DNA from: Dioscorea cayenensis subsp. rotundata
Lineage: Eukaryota > Streptophyta > Magnoliopsida > Dioscoreales > Dioscoreaceae
NCBI RefSeq assembly: GCF_009730915.1
Contig: NC_052479.1
Location: 806,001-870,000 of the forward strand
Reading direction: 5' to 3'
DNA length: 64,000 bases
Below, piece after piece: positions 33,592 through 45,800 of this stretch (within the stretch, counting starts at the first letter, position 1; each line of letters starts with the position of its first letter). The notes under the pieces were generated by a model, which was given only the letters and a program-made list of their open reading frames with translations, did not search any database and was not told the origin of the DNA. The translations under genes and the position numbers were made by a program.

Positions 33592-36500
33592 ATGCTACTA
33601 CTCTTCCTTTCTATGCCTCGGCCTCCTCCCTCTTTTTCTAGTTCGTCTCCCGTCCCAATTCCCACCTGCGGCCGGCGAAACCTTGTTGCTTGCCAAGAAC
33701 ATGAGCATGGTTGCAGCGAAGATGAAAGCGAGAGCGCCGTATCCACGTAATATAGTATATAATATAGTATGCCCCTTCTCTATTTGTACCGCTTCTCCTG
33801 ATTCGATTGTCGTCACAATCACAGAAAGCCAGGTGCTTTACTCTTGGTGGAGAGGTACCAGGACGGCACGGCTAAGAGGTCCCTCGCCTTTTCTTTCTCT
33901 CTCCACGGTCCCCATTCCTTATTACCAACATTGGTCTTCCCTTCACCTTGGTTTTCCCATTTGCAGGTACTTCTTATCGGATAATGAGTCGAAGCTACAT
34001 TGTGTTTCAGAGGGGCATGGATTCTTCGCCAAATCGGCGATGACTACACTACCACAACATTCACCAAGATTAGCATGGCTCCCCTCTTCCATCAAGAATT
34101 TCGCACTACCCGCAGGTTTCCCTGGTATACAAGTCATTCTAGTTGGCTTCTCATGTTAGCAATTCATCAATCTCCCTGGCCTTTCTAACTTGTTCTTTGC
34201 TTGGATTGCATCTCCTTGTTCTCATGATTTTGCCGCATCCACAATCGCTAGTATTTAAGCTACTGCTACTTTCTAGTTTGTAGAGTTGATGTAGTTTAAA
34301 AAGAACTTGTGTGATTTTTGTTTGTCTTCTGCCCAAAAAAAGATGCATCTCAGTAAGAAGCAGCGTTTTTGCTCCGCGTCATGTATATGGTTCTAATACG
34401 TGTAACCCTTTGAAATGTTTCTAGAATCCGTCTCAGATGATTATCTGGATTATATGTTGCTGCAATTTCCTACAAATGTAACCGGATGGGTCTGTCACAC
34501 ATTAGTTACATCAAGTCTTCTTAAGGTAATTTATTGTTGTCATTTACCTAATTATTCAAGCTTGGTTGGTTGCAACTTGCAATTTTAGAAAAATGCATGT
34601 AATTGTTATTTTTATTCATGGTTAAACAAATGAACTGCCTACACTGAAGACCACAAAATCTTGTCAGGCTGTTGGTGTGGGTTCGTTTGCAGGAGCTGGT
34701 GCTGCTGCTTCTGCTGCTGCAATCAAGTGAGTTGCATGCAAATCTTTTAGAAACAATCCTCGTGCTACAAATTTAGCTTATTTACGAAGTAACCTTCCTG
34801 CACGCATCATTGTGCCTACTCTGTTGTACTTTCTTATCTTGTAATAAGCATCTCCTAGGTGCTTTTGATAATGCGCGTGCTGTGATCTAATATCATGTTG
34901 TGAGTTTTCTAATCTTCTCTGTTGTCCACTCTATCTTCTATCATTTTGCCTTGTGTCTACTTGTTAGATTGTGCCTAAAAAACCAATCTTAGTTATTCAT
35001 TTATGCCTTTTAGCTTCTCTTGCCCCCTACAAAACCACTATCATTACTATCTCTTTAGTCTGTCTTTGCTCTTCCGGACATCATTTGTATTGTGAACTCC
35101 CTCACCCCTGACTGAGATATCAATTACTGATCTTTCCTCAGATGGGTTTTGAAGGATGGCCTAGGAGCTGTTGGGCGCCTTTTCATTGGTTTGGAAGTTG
35201 GATGATAAATGGAAAAACAAAGTATCCCACACTCTATAACTAAGAAATAATTTATCTTTTATAGGTGGACGTTTTGGGAATCTTTTTGATGATGACCCAA
35301 AGCAGTGGCGCATGTATGCAGATTTTATAGGAAGTGCTGGAAGGTTTACAAGGCTTATTAATCTTCAAACTATTATCTTTCCAATCATATTTGGTGTGAC
35401 CATTTCTTTCTTAACTACTGTGCAGTATCTTTGAGCTTTGCACACAACTGTATCCTGAATATTTCCTCCTGCTTGCCTCCTTAGGAAATCTGACCAAGGT
35501 ATCTAGCTATGGGACTTATATCAACAATTTTTGTAAGCAGCTTTTGCTGAATAACTGAATTTTTCTTAGTAATCTTTTGGCATTCTATTATCGGTCTTTG
35601 TATGCAGAGCTTCTTGTGTATCTGACTATGTACATGTAGCAAATCTTCACTTTGCCGTCTCATTAATGTGATTTGTTAGTTGATGCTTGAGATGTGAACC
35701 ACCATTATTCATACCAAATTCATAATGGAATTATATATATGTTTTTCTTAAACAGGCTGTCGCAAGGGGACTAAAAGATCCAGCGTTTCGAGTGATCCAA
35801 AGCCATTTTGCTATTTCTTCAAATCTTGGAGATGTGGTGGCAAAGGTAGTTGGTGCAAGCTGATAATGCTGGTTTTTAAATTCACCATGATCAGTATCAG
35901 TTGCCTAGATGTTAGATCCTTTGTTTCAGTGTAGATTTTGAGCAATTATATGGTTCTCTATGTAATAGCATTCGTTCAGGGAAGCACTGCTTTGCTTTGG
36001 CCTGTTCATTGATTTATTGTTTGTGGTAGCTAGCAGGGGTGGGCGCTTTCAATGGTTCCTGTTTATTACAGCCCATCCTTTTTCTCCTGAACACCAGCTT
36101 CCTCTGATTAGGCTTTTTTCTTGGTGTCTTAAACTTCAAATTTTCAGGAGGAAGTATGGGAAGTAACAGCGCAGCTTGTGGGACTTGCGTTGGGTATATT
36201 GGTTATGGTATGTACAAAGGCGGCAATTGAACTTTATCTCTTAAGATTTTGAATCAAACCACTTTGCAAATCATATTAATTATGCTTATCTTTCTCTGAA
36301 TGGATTATGCAGGATACACCTGGACTACAAACATCGTACTCTATGCTTGCTCTAACATGGTTGATTGTGCGCCTTCTGCACCTTTGGTTACGCTTTCAAT
36401 CCTTATCAGTTCTCAAATTTCACACAGTAAGGGTTCTAGTTGATTCTTTTATTTATTTATTTATTTTCATTTTTATGTTTTTTTTATTTATATTTATATT

Positions 36501-37830
36501 TATATTTATATTATATTATTATTATATTATTATTATTATTATTTATTTTATTTTTTTTTGTGTTGTGGGGTATATTTTTTGTTCGCCATTCACGTATGTG
36601 CCAGGCTATGCAGTCTATAACCCAAGTTACTGTGTATCAGTTAGTATTCCGGACCAGGCAGCTTGTGTCTGCAAGGTAGTAAAGGACAGCATCCATTAGT
36701 ATGTGCCATGCTATGCAGTCTATAACCCAAGTTACTGTGTATCAGTTAGTATTCTGGACCAGGTAGCTTGTGTCTGCAAGGTATTAAAGGACAGCATCCA
36801 TGAGCACTGTTTGGAGTGGGAAAGTTTCATACCAAATTTGCAATAGCTACATTACTAATGCTCTCTGCTGTGTATATGTTAATATTCTAACCTTACAATT
36901 TGCCTTTCGTTTTTACTGACAGATAAATCTTAAGCGTGCCAGGATTCTTGTTAAATCTCATGTCCTACATTGTAAAGTTCCTGGTACAATTTCTTTCACT
37001 TAGGTTTGGCTTGTGTTTGATGATGATAGATTCACTGCCCACATTATGTTAATTTGTTGGACCAGGGATTAGTGATTGTAACATGGAAGAAGATATCCTG
37101 TTGTTGGGAAAGTTCTTGCGGCCACAAGTCACATTCTGTGTATCCTTGGAGAAGATGATAGGCAGCAAGTCTGTCCAGATGGTAATGTTTTCAAAATTTT
37201 ACTTTAACCAATCATATCTTGACCAGCCATCCAAAAGAACAAGGTCATGAATTTTTTGTCAAGTTTCATGCGTGCTATGTCTAAATCTTGGTTATCCACA
37301 TTTCTTGCTCTTCCTTTATTGCAGCTATTTTCCACTTCCATCGCATGCGATTTGCTTGAAAGTCGTAGACATTGTTTTATTTATCTATTTGAGTCTTGGA
37401 TTTTATTATTTTATTGATTCTCACAGGTCAGGGCACTTCTAACCTTGTATTCGAAAGAACAATATGTTCTATTCGTGAACAAGCAGGAACCAAGAGAACT
37501 ACAATTCTCTGTCACCTTCAAGGTGGTGCACTGGTGATTGGACATTATAATTTACATCATACAAAAGTGTGATAATCTATCTGATTTGCTATGATATAGG
37601 TTGGCGCCACGGGTCTGTCAGTGTTGAGAAGTCTATGGCAGGTGTATTGGCTCCACGAGCATAGGGAAAGATGGTTGGATAACATGAATGACATCTTCTC
37701 CTGGCTAGAGGAAAGCCTTGTAATAATGGAAGATGGATTTGTTGATTTTCTTGGACATCTGGAGGAAAGTGGATGGAATAATAACCAAATCAATCTTAGG
37801 GTTCCAAGCATGTTACTGTTGGATGAGTGA
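33592..37830 (+). CDS. RUS5: Root UVB sensitive protein, RUS5-like (DUF647)
   Basis: Fifteen exons, all with GT-AG borders and compatible phase: 33592-33746, 33825-33878, 33967-34124, 34425-34525, 34668-34726, 35142-35188, 35265-35343, 35426-35498, 35756-35845, 36148-36207, 36313-36426, 36923-36983, 37066-37181, 37427-37522, 37600-37830; 497 residues. The N-terminus is rich in Ser/Pro with SMPRPPPSFSSSSPVPI, plausible as a plastid transit peptide. LLLVERYQDGTAKR opens the conserved part. The DUF647 core follows: QFPTNVTGWVCHTLVTSSLL, AVGVGS, RFGNLFDDDPKQWRMYADFI, ARGLKDPAFRVIQSHFAIS, then GLALGILVMDTPG. The order and C-terminus best fit RUS5. RUS proteins act in light and hormone-related development; the biochemical role is unsettled. 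The first exon begins just after LINE remains, so its promoter may include transposon DNA. Confidence 0.88.
36595..36804 (+). repeat. 105 bp tandem duplication in RUS5 intron 11
   Basis: Units 36595-36699 and 36700-36804 both begin tatgtgcca-gctatgcagtc and end with ggacagcatccat, differing at only a few positions, so the duplication is recent. It lies between exons 11 and 12, next to a long T/A-rich run at 36450-36560. Confidence 0.9.
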
Positions 37831-38571
37831 CTAGCATTTAACTATTGATGAAGCACACTTGAGGTTGTCGGTAGATTCATTTTAAGTTTTCCGTGGAATT
37901 TGCATTTGGTGCTGATTGGGGGTCGCTTATGAGGTGTGGCAACACACCCAGATGGATGTGCTTCGCTTTTGGAGGTGGATGAAGGACGCAGTGGGCTGCT
38001 TCTAAGAGAGATTGAACCTGCTTATCACAAATAGATTTCCAGGTATCCGCATGCATCTGGAACTCAAAGTCGTTGCTAGTCAGGGTGTGCTGGTCAAGCA
38101 TATACATTTGTTTTTAACACGAAAAAAAGGAAAAATCAAATGCAGTATTTGTCTTGCAGCATCGCTTGACTTGTGTTATGCTGAGCGATGATGAAAGTCT
38201 GTCTTGCCAAATTCTTGTGTTTATAATTGTTTAGCAGTAAGCAACGCATGTATCAAAAATATATAATTCTTATGGTGTGTTTTCTGCATATGTGGTGGTT
38301 AATGTAAATTGAATGTCAAGGTAATGTAACAGAAGATATTGTGTTTAAACCTTGAAAAATCACATTAATTAAAAATAATACTCATTAATTTTCTTCTGTT
38401 CAGTCGAACAAAGGCCAGTAAAATTAAAATATACTTGGAAATGAAGCTATAAAGAAACACATTGGAGTAGCAACCATGTAAATAGAAATGTCAGCAATTT
38501 CTAGTGCACCAGTTTTATATACAATGTATAGTCTTGATCATTTTTTTTTTTTTCTAAAGTAGTCTGAATGC
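37831..38571. other. RUS5 3' region and intergenic DNA
   Basis: This contains the presumed RUS5 3' UTR and AT-rich intergenic DNA. No further exon was recognised before the inverted ABCG31 fragment. Confidence 0.5.
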
Positions 38572-39425
38572 TTAGAAACTCTAAAGTGAGATTACTACTA
38601 TCTTCTTTGATTTCCTATATTTCTCATTATCTGAATCAAAATAATGCAGGTTAAACTATAAGTTCGTTAATTAACAAGTAATTCTTGTTCAGATGTATAA
38701 ATATTGAGACTCGTTTGTTGTTATGGGTGCTCTGTATTCTGCTTGTTTATTTCTCGGAGTCAATAATGCTTCTTCAATTCAAATTTTAATTTCAATTGAA
38801 AGAACTGTGTACTATAGAGAGAAGGCCACTGGATTGTATTCAGCATTCCCTTATGCAGTTGCCCAGGTTTGTTTTCCTTGCTTGTTCCTTTCATCTATCA
38901 TGCATTTGTTGACAAAAAAAAAAAAAATCTTATATTGGTTTACATCTGAAATTTGCAGGGCCTTGTAGAGCTTCCATATACTGCCTTGCAAACGATTTTA
39001 TATGGTTTAATAACCTATTTCATGATCAATTATGAGAAAACATGGGGTATGACATATGTCTTTATTTGTGTTTTTGTTTTCTCATTCTGTGTTCACTATT
39101 TGAAAGAAACCAATGGCATTAAATATTACACTTTTGCTATAATTAATTTAAATAATTTTGCTTTGATTTTTTGCAATTCTTTTTTTCCCCCTAAAATCTA
39201 AAAAGCACTTACGAGTCCGATGACATCATTTAAGTAATTCACTTTATTGTTTGTATTAAACTATGTACTAGTAGATCCACCATTTGTGTTAATGCTCTTT
39301 ATCTCATGACAACTAGAGTGATTTTTTTAAAGATGAAATCTGAGTAAATAGAATGTTCTTTAACAAAAACAGAATAACAGACAGCTGAAACTGATCTTTG
39401 TTTGTAGATTGGAAGTTAATTTTAC
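38572..39425 (+). pseudogene. Inverted partial copy of ABCG31 exons 21-22 with introns
   Basis: Read on the plus strand this matches the minus strand of 42530-41518, from intron 20 through exon 21, intron 21, exon 22 and part of intron 22. The exon 21 copy gives [20 protein letters not shown] and the exon 22 copy (38959-39047) gives [20 protein letters not shown], with AG and GT borders preserved. Intron text is shared too, for example gagattac-actatcttctttg and taaactatg-actagtag, so the copy arose from DNA, not mRNA. No other exon is present, so it cannot make a transporter. It lies downstream of ABCG31 in opposite orientation. Confidence 0.9.
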
Positions 39426-39429
39426 TTTT

Positions 39430-39720
39430 TTATTATTATTTATGAACAGAAGAAAAGCTAATCCAACAAAAGAAAAACTCGAAAGACAACACTAAAGGAC
39501 TCAGGAAACGGACAAGCAACTCAAAATAGGAAGCCAACTTCAACTGCAACTTCTATTAACTAACTAAGGAGATCCATTCCTTTTTGATAAAGGGAAACCT
39601 ACGGGCAAAGTCGGCCAATGTATCTGCAAACTGATTGACATTTCTGAGGATCGTGCTGATGAAGGCAGCTGGAATTTTACTGAAACAGTCTCCACAATGA
39701 ATTTAGACGCTAAAGCATTA
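39430..39720 (-). pseudogene. LINE 3'-end fragment with RNase H-like tail
   Basis: On the minus strand the translation shows KIPAAFISTILRNVNQFADT followed by LADFARRFP, the C-terminal block of the RNase H-like domain of plant LINEs. It then runs into an A-rich 3' tail (aataataataaaaaag) near 39430-39445. The tail abuts the end of the inverted ABCG31 copy. Frameshifts upstream show decay. Confidence 0.5.
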
Positions 39721-39888
39721 CTGGCGTGAGAAATAAGCAATTAAGAATCTTGGACATCGACTACTTTTTTTTAGTACAGTTTCATTGTTATGGGACCCAT
39801 GTTTGATTTTATGAAAAAAAAAAAAACTCTTCTATACTAGCCACATGCCTGACAAAAAAAAATGAAAATATTCTTGCTGTGATACTGA

Positions 39889-42800
39889 TCAGCGTCGTTG
39901 ATAGTTGATAAATTTGATAGAGAAGGCATAGATGAAAAAGAATAGCATGGCGAAGCCAATCAAAACTGCTACACAAACACCGGTCATTCCAGCATCGAAG
40001 CCAAGTTGCGTCTCCAGATATTCCTTCACAGTACCGTTAAAACCTGGGCCAACTAATTGGGTTTCCACGTCCCCCAGTTGTGATGTTATGATACCTCGAA
40101 GAGTCCACGCCACAGGGCATATGTAATAGAACCACAGCCACCATACAGGTATGCTCTGTCAAGAGAAACACAGATTATTGACTGAACGGAGCATGTAAAG
40201 ACCAAAGAATTTTTATACTGATTTTCGATGTTCTGTGATACATTACTTAGCATATTATATTGAAATTATCTGAACACAACTGGGTTGTGTTTGGTTTGAT
40301 TTGGAACATTGCTGGGTATAATGCATCTTGTTGTTCTCTGTGGTTCCTATTACAATTCTACCCCAAAGAAGGATGGCGACCCCAAAGCAGGGCTTGAGAT
40401 GTCGACCACTATTCCTACCATTAGATGATCATCATCACAGTTCTTGTGAATCTATTAGGTGATGATGAGCCCAAGGACTCTTAGTGTGTTTGATCAATTA
40501 CTATTGTTCCTTGTGTTTCATTAAGGTCATCTGATTAAGCTCAGTGGTACCTAGTTGTGAGTGGTTGCATGGGTGCGCCTTATTTTTATGTATACAAACT
40601 CATTGTAAGCAAACACATTAGCTAAAATCACACGCTACCTGGACAAGTTAATTGACTCAGTAGCCATAGCACTAAACAGGCTGAAGAATATCTACTTATT
40701 TTCTATGATTATCATAGTTATTAAACTCAAACACGGTAAGGTACATGACTAGTGATGTGCTATAAATGAGAGGCTATCCAAAAGCAATCTTAAAATTGGT
40801 TGCAGGAGAACCACTTTACAAAGGAGACATCTATTATGCATGAGTCTATCTTCATACTTCCAAGCCTAACCCCTAGAGCAGTGCGTTGGACTATCTATCC
40901 TCGTAGGATTGGAGGGAAACGAAACAAATAAAATTATCTACTTACAGGTTTCAAAACCAGAAAACCAGAAAGCAGATTCCACAGAGAGTAGAACGCAGAT
41001 GATATAACAGCCGCAAGTTGTTGAGATGGTGTCAAACCAATTGCCATCATGCCGTAGAAGGTGAAGTATGTGAATGTGAGAAACATAAAGACAAGATATA
41101 ATAGAAACTTCCCTGTATAAAAAAATTTAAAAACAAAATTGTGAGAGTCTTGCATCAACACCAGGTATACATTTTTTTTTTTCTAGTAAAATAGATAAAT
41201 CATTCCATTAATATTAAAACAAAGTTGAGACATACAAATCAAGAGGAGGGTTAGCCCAAAACAAACAATAGAAAAGATGTCAGGTCTTCATTTATAGACG
41301 TAGCACAAGAACCTATGAATAACCTGATGATTTACAATATGATATGCTTGTTACTGCATTTTGAACAGACAAAATTATTTGTAGTCAGCTAATGTAATAT
41401 TTCACATAACAATGAAGCCTTATTATAACATGCAGTCAATGTCTAAAATTCCTATTTGCTTATTTCTCAGGCCAGCAATGTTTTAGTGTCCATATTCAAT
41501 GTCAAAACTGTTTCAGTGAAATTAACTTTCAATCTACCAACGAAGATGAGTTTCAGTTGTGAATCATTCTGCCTTTTTCTTTCACTTTCAATTTGCTTCA
41601 TATTTCATCTTTAAAAAACAATTACATAAATTGCCATGAGAAAAAGAGGATCCACACAAATGGTGGACCTATTAGTTCATAGTTTAATACAAATAATAAA
41701 GTGAATTAAATGATGTCATCAACTCTAAAGTTTTTTAATGCACCATTAGTTTTTATGCAACATTTCAATCAAGAAAAAAAAAAAGAAATGCAAAAAATCA
41801 AAGCAGTTTTTTTTAAATCAATTATAACAAACGTGTAGTGGTTAATGCCATTGGTTTCTTTCAAATAGTGAACATAGAATGACAAAATAAAAACACAAAT
41901 AAAGATATATGGCATACCCCATGTTCTCTCATAATTGATCATGAAATAAGTGATTAAACCATACAAAATTGCTTGCAAGGCAATATATGGAAGCTCTACA
42001 AGGCCCTGCAAATTTCAGAGGTAAACCAATATAAGAAATTTTTGTCAACAAACGCATGATAGATGAAAGAAACAAGGAAAACAAACCTGGGCAAATGCGT
42101 AAGGAAATGCGGAATACATTCCAGTTGCTTTTTCTCTATAGTACACAGTTCTCTCAATTGAAATTACAGGTTGAATTGTTGAAGCATTATTAACTCCGAG
42201 AAATAAACAAGCAGAATACAGAGCACCCATAACAACAAACAAGTCTTTTGTTGTTTCCCTGCACAAAAGTTTGATTTCTTACGAACTATTATGGACTATC
42301 CAAATATATAAAATTTATCTTCTATAAAAATCTATCACATGCTTAATGCAGCGTCAAACATGAATAGTAATTCACAGATTTTTTGTTTAAATATTTATAC
42401 ACCTGAACAAGAATGACTTGTTAATTAACAACTTAGTGATTAACCTGTTTAATTTGGATACAAATATTTAAAAAATATAGGGCAACAAAGAAGAAAGTGG
42501 TAATCTCACATTAAAGTTGGCAAGTATTCAGACAATTTAAAAAATAAAAAAATTGATGAATAAGAATTTAATCATATGATATGTAGGAATACAATAGAAA
42601 AGACAATAATAAATGAAATAGCTCAGCAAATAATAGTGGTCACGCAGAACAACAGAAAGCCAAAATTTGTCCATGGCATAATCAAGCATGTTATAACTAA
42701 GAAAGTACCTTTTCAAACCAACGTTCCAGAACACTGATCCAAATATAAATGCAGCAAATGTAGTGAAAAATAACCGCACAACATTGTATTTTGGGCTTCT

Positions 42801-45800
42801 CCAATAGACAAGATTCTGTTTCCAATAACAAATTTTGAACTGTGTTAAACTGTCTTGAGGATGCTTTGATGAAAATTTCAATGGCTCCATGGTAGCTACA
42901 CTTGCTTGTTGAATTAACTCTTCCACTTCCCTGGAAAGCAAACAAATTACCAGTCTAGTCTTCATGTATCATAACATGAGATGAAAGAACATAATTGTCA
43001 GATTATAGGGTTAAGCTGCACCTGAACTGATGTGAATTCTTGTACACATTTGCAAAGTCCTGGCCCAGCCTTTCTTCAGAAGCTTGAGTGCTAATTTCCA
43101 ACATCCAAGTTGCAGGATTATAACCAACGGGAATTGGAGGAACACCATCTATTCTCTAAATGAAGTTACAAGTGACAGAGGAACATAAAGCTTTAGTTTT
43201 ATATATGAGCCCAAATATCCACTTTATATATACAAACACACACACGCACACAAACTTGGTTCACATTTGTGAACGTGACTGCCACTGTAGTGATACAGTG
43301 AAAGAATTACAAATTTCCCTCTCTAGAGGTCGTTTTAAGAATTACAAATTTCCCTCTCTAGAGGTCGTTTAACTATATAGCATCATCAAATCCATAGAAT
43401 AATAAACAACTGTGGCAACGTTGCAGAAAAAACATGCACATAATTATGTAAATCTTAGGGTGAGCAAATGGAAGACTACCGTCGTGCTAGTAAATTTTAA
43501 GTGTGGAGAACTCAAGAAGCAAGAAATTGCACTGAACTTTGCCCCAACCAGCTTAAGCTTTGAGCAATGAGCATAGGAAAGAAATCATATCAGCGGTGGC
43601 TTGTTTCTTACCAAAGTCCTAAAATAGAATGTACCAGTAACTCAAGTAAATATTGAGTTAAGGACTTAAGGAGTATATAACTCATAATCCCAACTATAAA
43701 ACTAGTAGAAGAACAATCGATTCCATCCACCACCTTTTTCTGTGTGTGTTGTTTTAGTTAAATGATCCAGTGCACTATCCCAACCCATTGCTTCAGGAAT
43801 ACTAGTTCTTAAAACAAAAAATATAAAGATAGTGAAAAATTATCTTTATTCAAATCACTAACATAAGCAGTCTGTTCTAATGGGGGTGTGTACTTCTCAA
43901 TAGCATGTCGAGAATGTTTGCTCTCTTTATGACCCACATCACCACAACTGAAAATGTTCAACAATATATGTATATATATACAACATACCTGAAAGTAATC
44001 AACCATAACCTGGGAGTTCACACCAAGCAAGCCTCCATATATCACCCTTCCTCCTCGCTTCATAAGGAGAAGCTGCAGAGAAAAAAGGCAGTTATATGCG
44101 TTCCGATCATTTTTCAGTGGAAAGACATGTTTGTGTAAAAATACAATAAGATGCATGAGAAAACACTAAATTGTTAAAAACCTCATCAAATGCTTCAAAT
44201 ATGTCAATGCTTGGTTGGTGTATTGTGCAAACCACAGTCCTTCCTGTGTCAACAGTGTTTCGAACAGTACGCATCACAATTGCTGCTGCACGGGCATCTA
44301 GACCAGACGTTGGTTCATCCATAAAAATAATTGAAGGATTAGCAACAAGCTCCACAGCAATGGTAAGACGCTTTCTTTGTTCAGTTGATAAACCAGTACT
44401 TCCTGGCAAACCAACCAATGCATGCCGTAGAGTATCAAGCTCAACTAATGCCATCACCTCTTCGACAAATACCTGTAGAGTAAATTGTCATCTATTTTAC
44501 CAAACACAATAATCAGCGAAATAAGGAATATGTTAGGCAACTTGCCCGTCTATTTTGTTTGCTAACTTCTTTTGGAAGGCGAAGGCATGATGAAAACCAT
44601 AGGGACTCTTCAACTGTCACTTGAGGTGAATGTATATCATTTTGTTCAACATATCCTGAAACTCTAGTAAAGGTATTCTGCTCCTTAGGGTGTCCGGAAA
44701 TCCTAATGTCACCCTCTATGTATCCACTGGTCTTTCTTCCAGCAAGCACATCCATGAGTGTGGTTTTCCCAGCACCACTTGCACCGACCAATGCTGTAAG
44801 AATTCCTGGTCTGAATATCCCACTCACATCAGATAGTAACTGCAACTTCTTTTCCGGAGCTCCTTGCAGTTTCATTTCCTAAGGTTGTATGAAGGACACA
44901 ATGAGAAGGCACAAATGATTGCCTAACATTTAGAAAAAGAAAAAAGCTATTTTGAGTTATATACCTTTGGCATATCAACAAAGTAATTGACGTTATGGAA
45001 TGTCATAGTCAATGGTGTGAAAGGAAGTATCATTCCTCTCTTTGTATTTTGTTCTTTCACAGTATTCCTCTGATGTGATTCCAAATTCTCTGTACTAACT
45101 GCGAAAGGAAAAATAAGGTCATGGATTTTCAAATTGATTATCCTTGTGAAATATCACATGGATCAGCAGTACAGGAATCATCTGCGTTTAATGGAATACC
45201 ATGGACAGGGAGCTCAGAAAGAGCTCCTTGAGCCCTTGCATCATCAGCAGTGTTTTCTATGTCATCGGTTGGAACCGCTGCCTGGGCCTTTCCTAATGCT
45301 TTAATGAGATTGACGATTAAAATTTTGTTAGACACCGGAAGTTAATATAAAAAAGGTCTAATTGCAAGCAGATGAAGAGATATAGTGATATATTTTACCA
45401 TCCATATCACCAAGGAATGTCAATTTAATAGAACAGATACTATTCAAAAAACTTACGTTTAAGGTAAGCCAAGGCAAAGGAGAACAAAATGTTGAAAAGG
45501 ATAGCATAAGATAATAGAACACCAATGCCGAGCCAATACCAGTGCTTCGATGTAGGTAGACCATGTGCATGGAGAACATTGCTCCCAACAGAATAATTTC
45601 CATATTTAGATTTCTGCTACACGACAGCATACAAAACCAGAACATCAATCCAGAGAAAATATCCTTTTGGATCTAATAATATAATTATGAAAAGAATGCA
45701 AACATACCTCCATCCATCTAGTGGCAGTGAACTCATTAACTGAAATTGCATTTTGACCATATGTTAATGGTGAAATCCAAAAGGCCCAAATCCACCATGG

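Noticed and set aside
33701..33738. Alternative RUS5 start at 33701 with donor at 33739
   Set aside because: Also phase-compatible, but it gives only 12 residues before the conserved part and no transit-like sequence. The donor at 33747 (gtaata) in the other frame is better.
33455..34159. 234-codon plus-strand frame covering RUS5 exons 1-3
   Set aside because: It starts at a GTG in LINE remains and uses the wrong frame for exon 1. The spliced model in another frame gives a transit-like N-terminus and joins in phase.
36307..36699. 130-codon frame over RUS5 exon 11
   Set aside because: Continues past the GT donor at 36427 into a T-rich intron; the hydrophobic Leu/Ile/Phe run is low-complexity translation.
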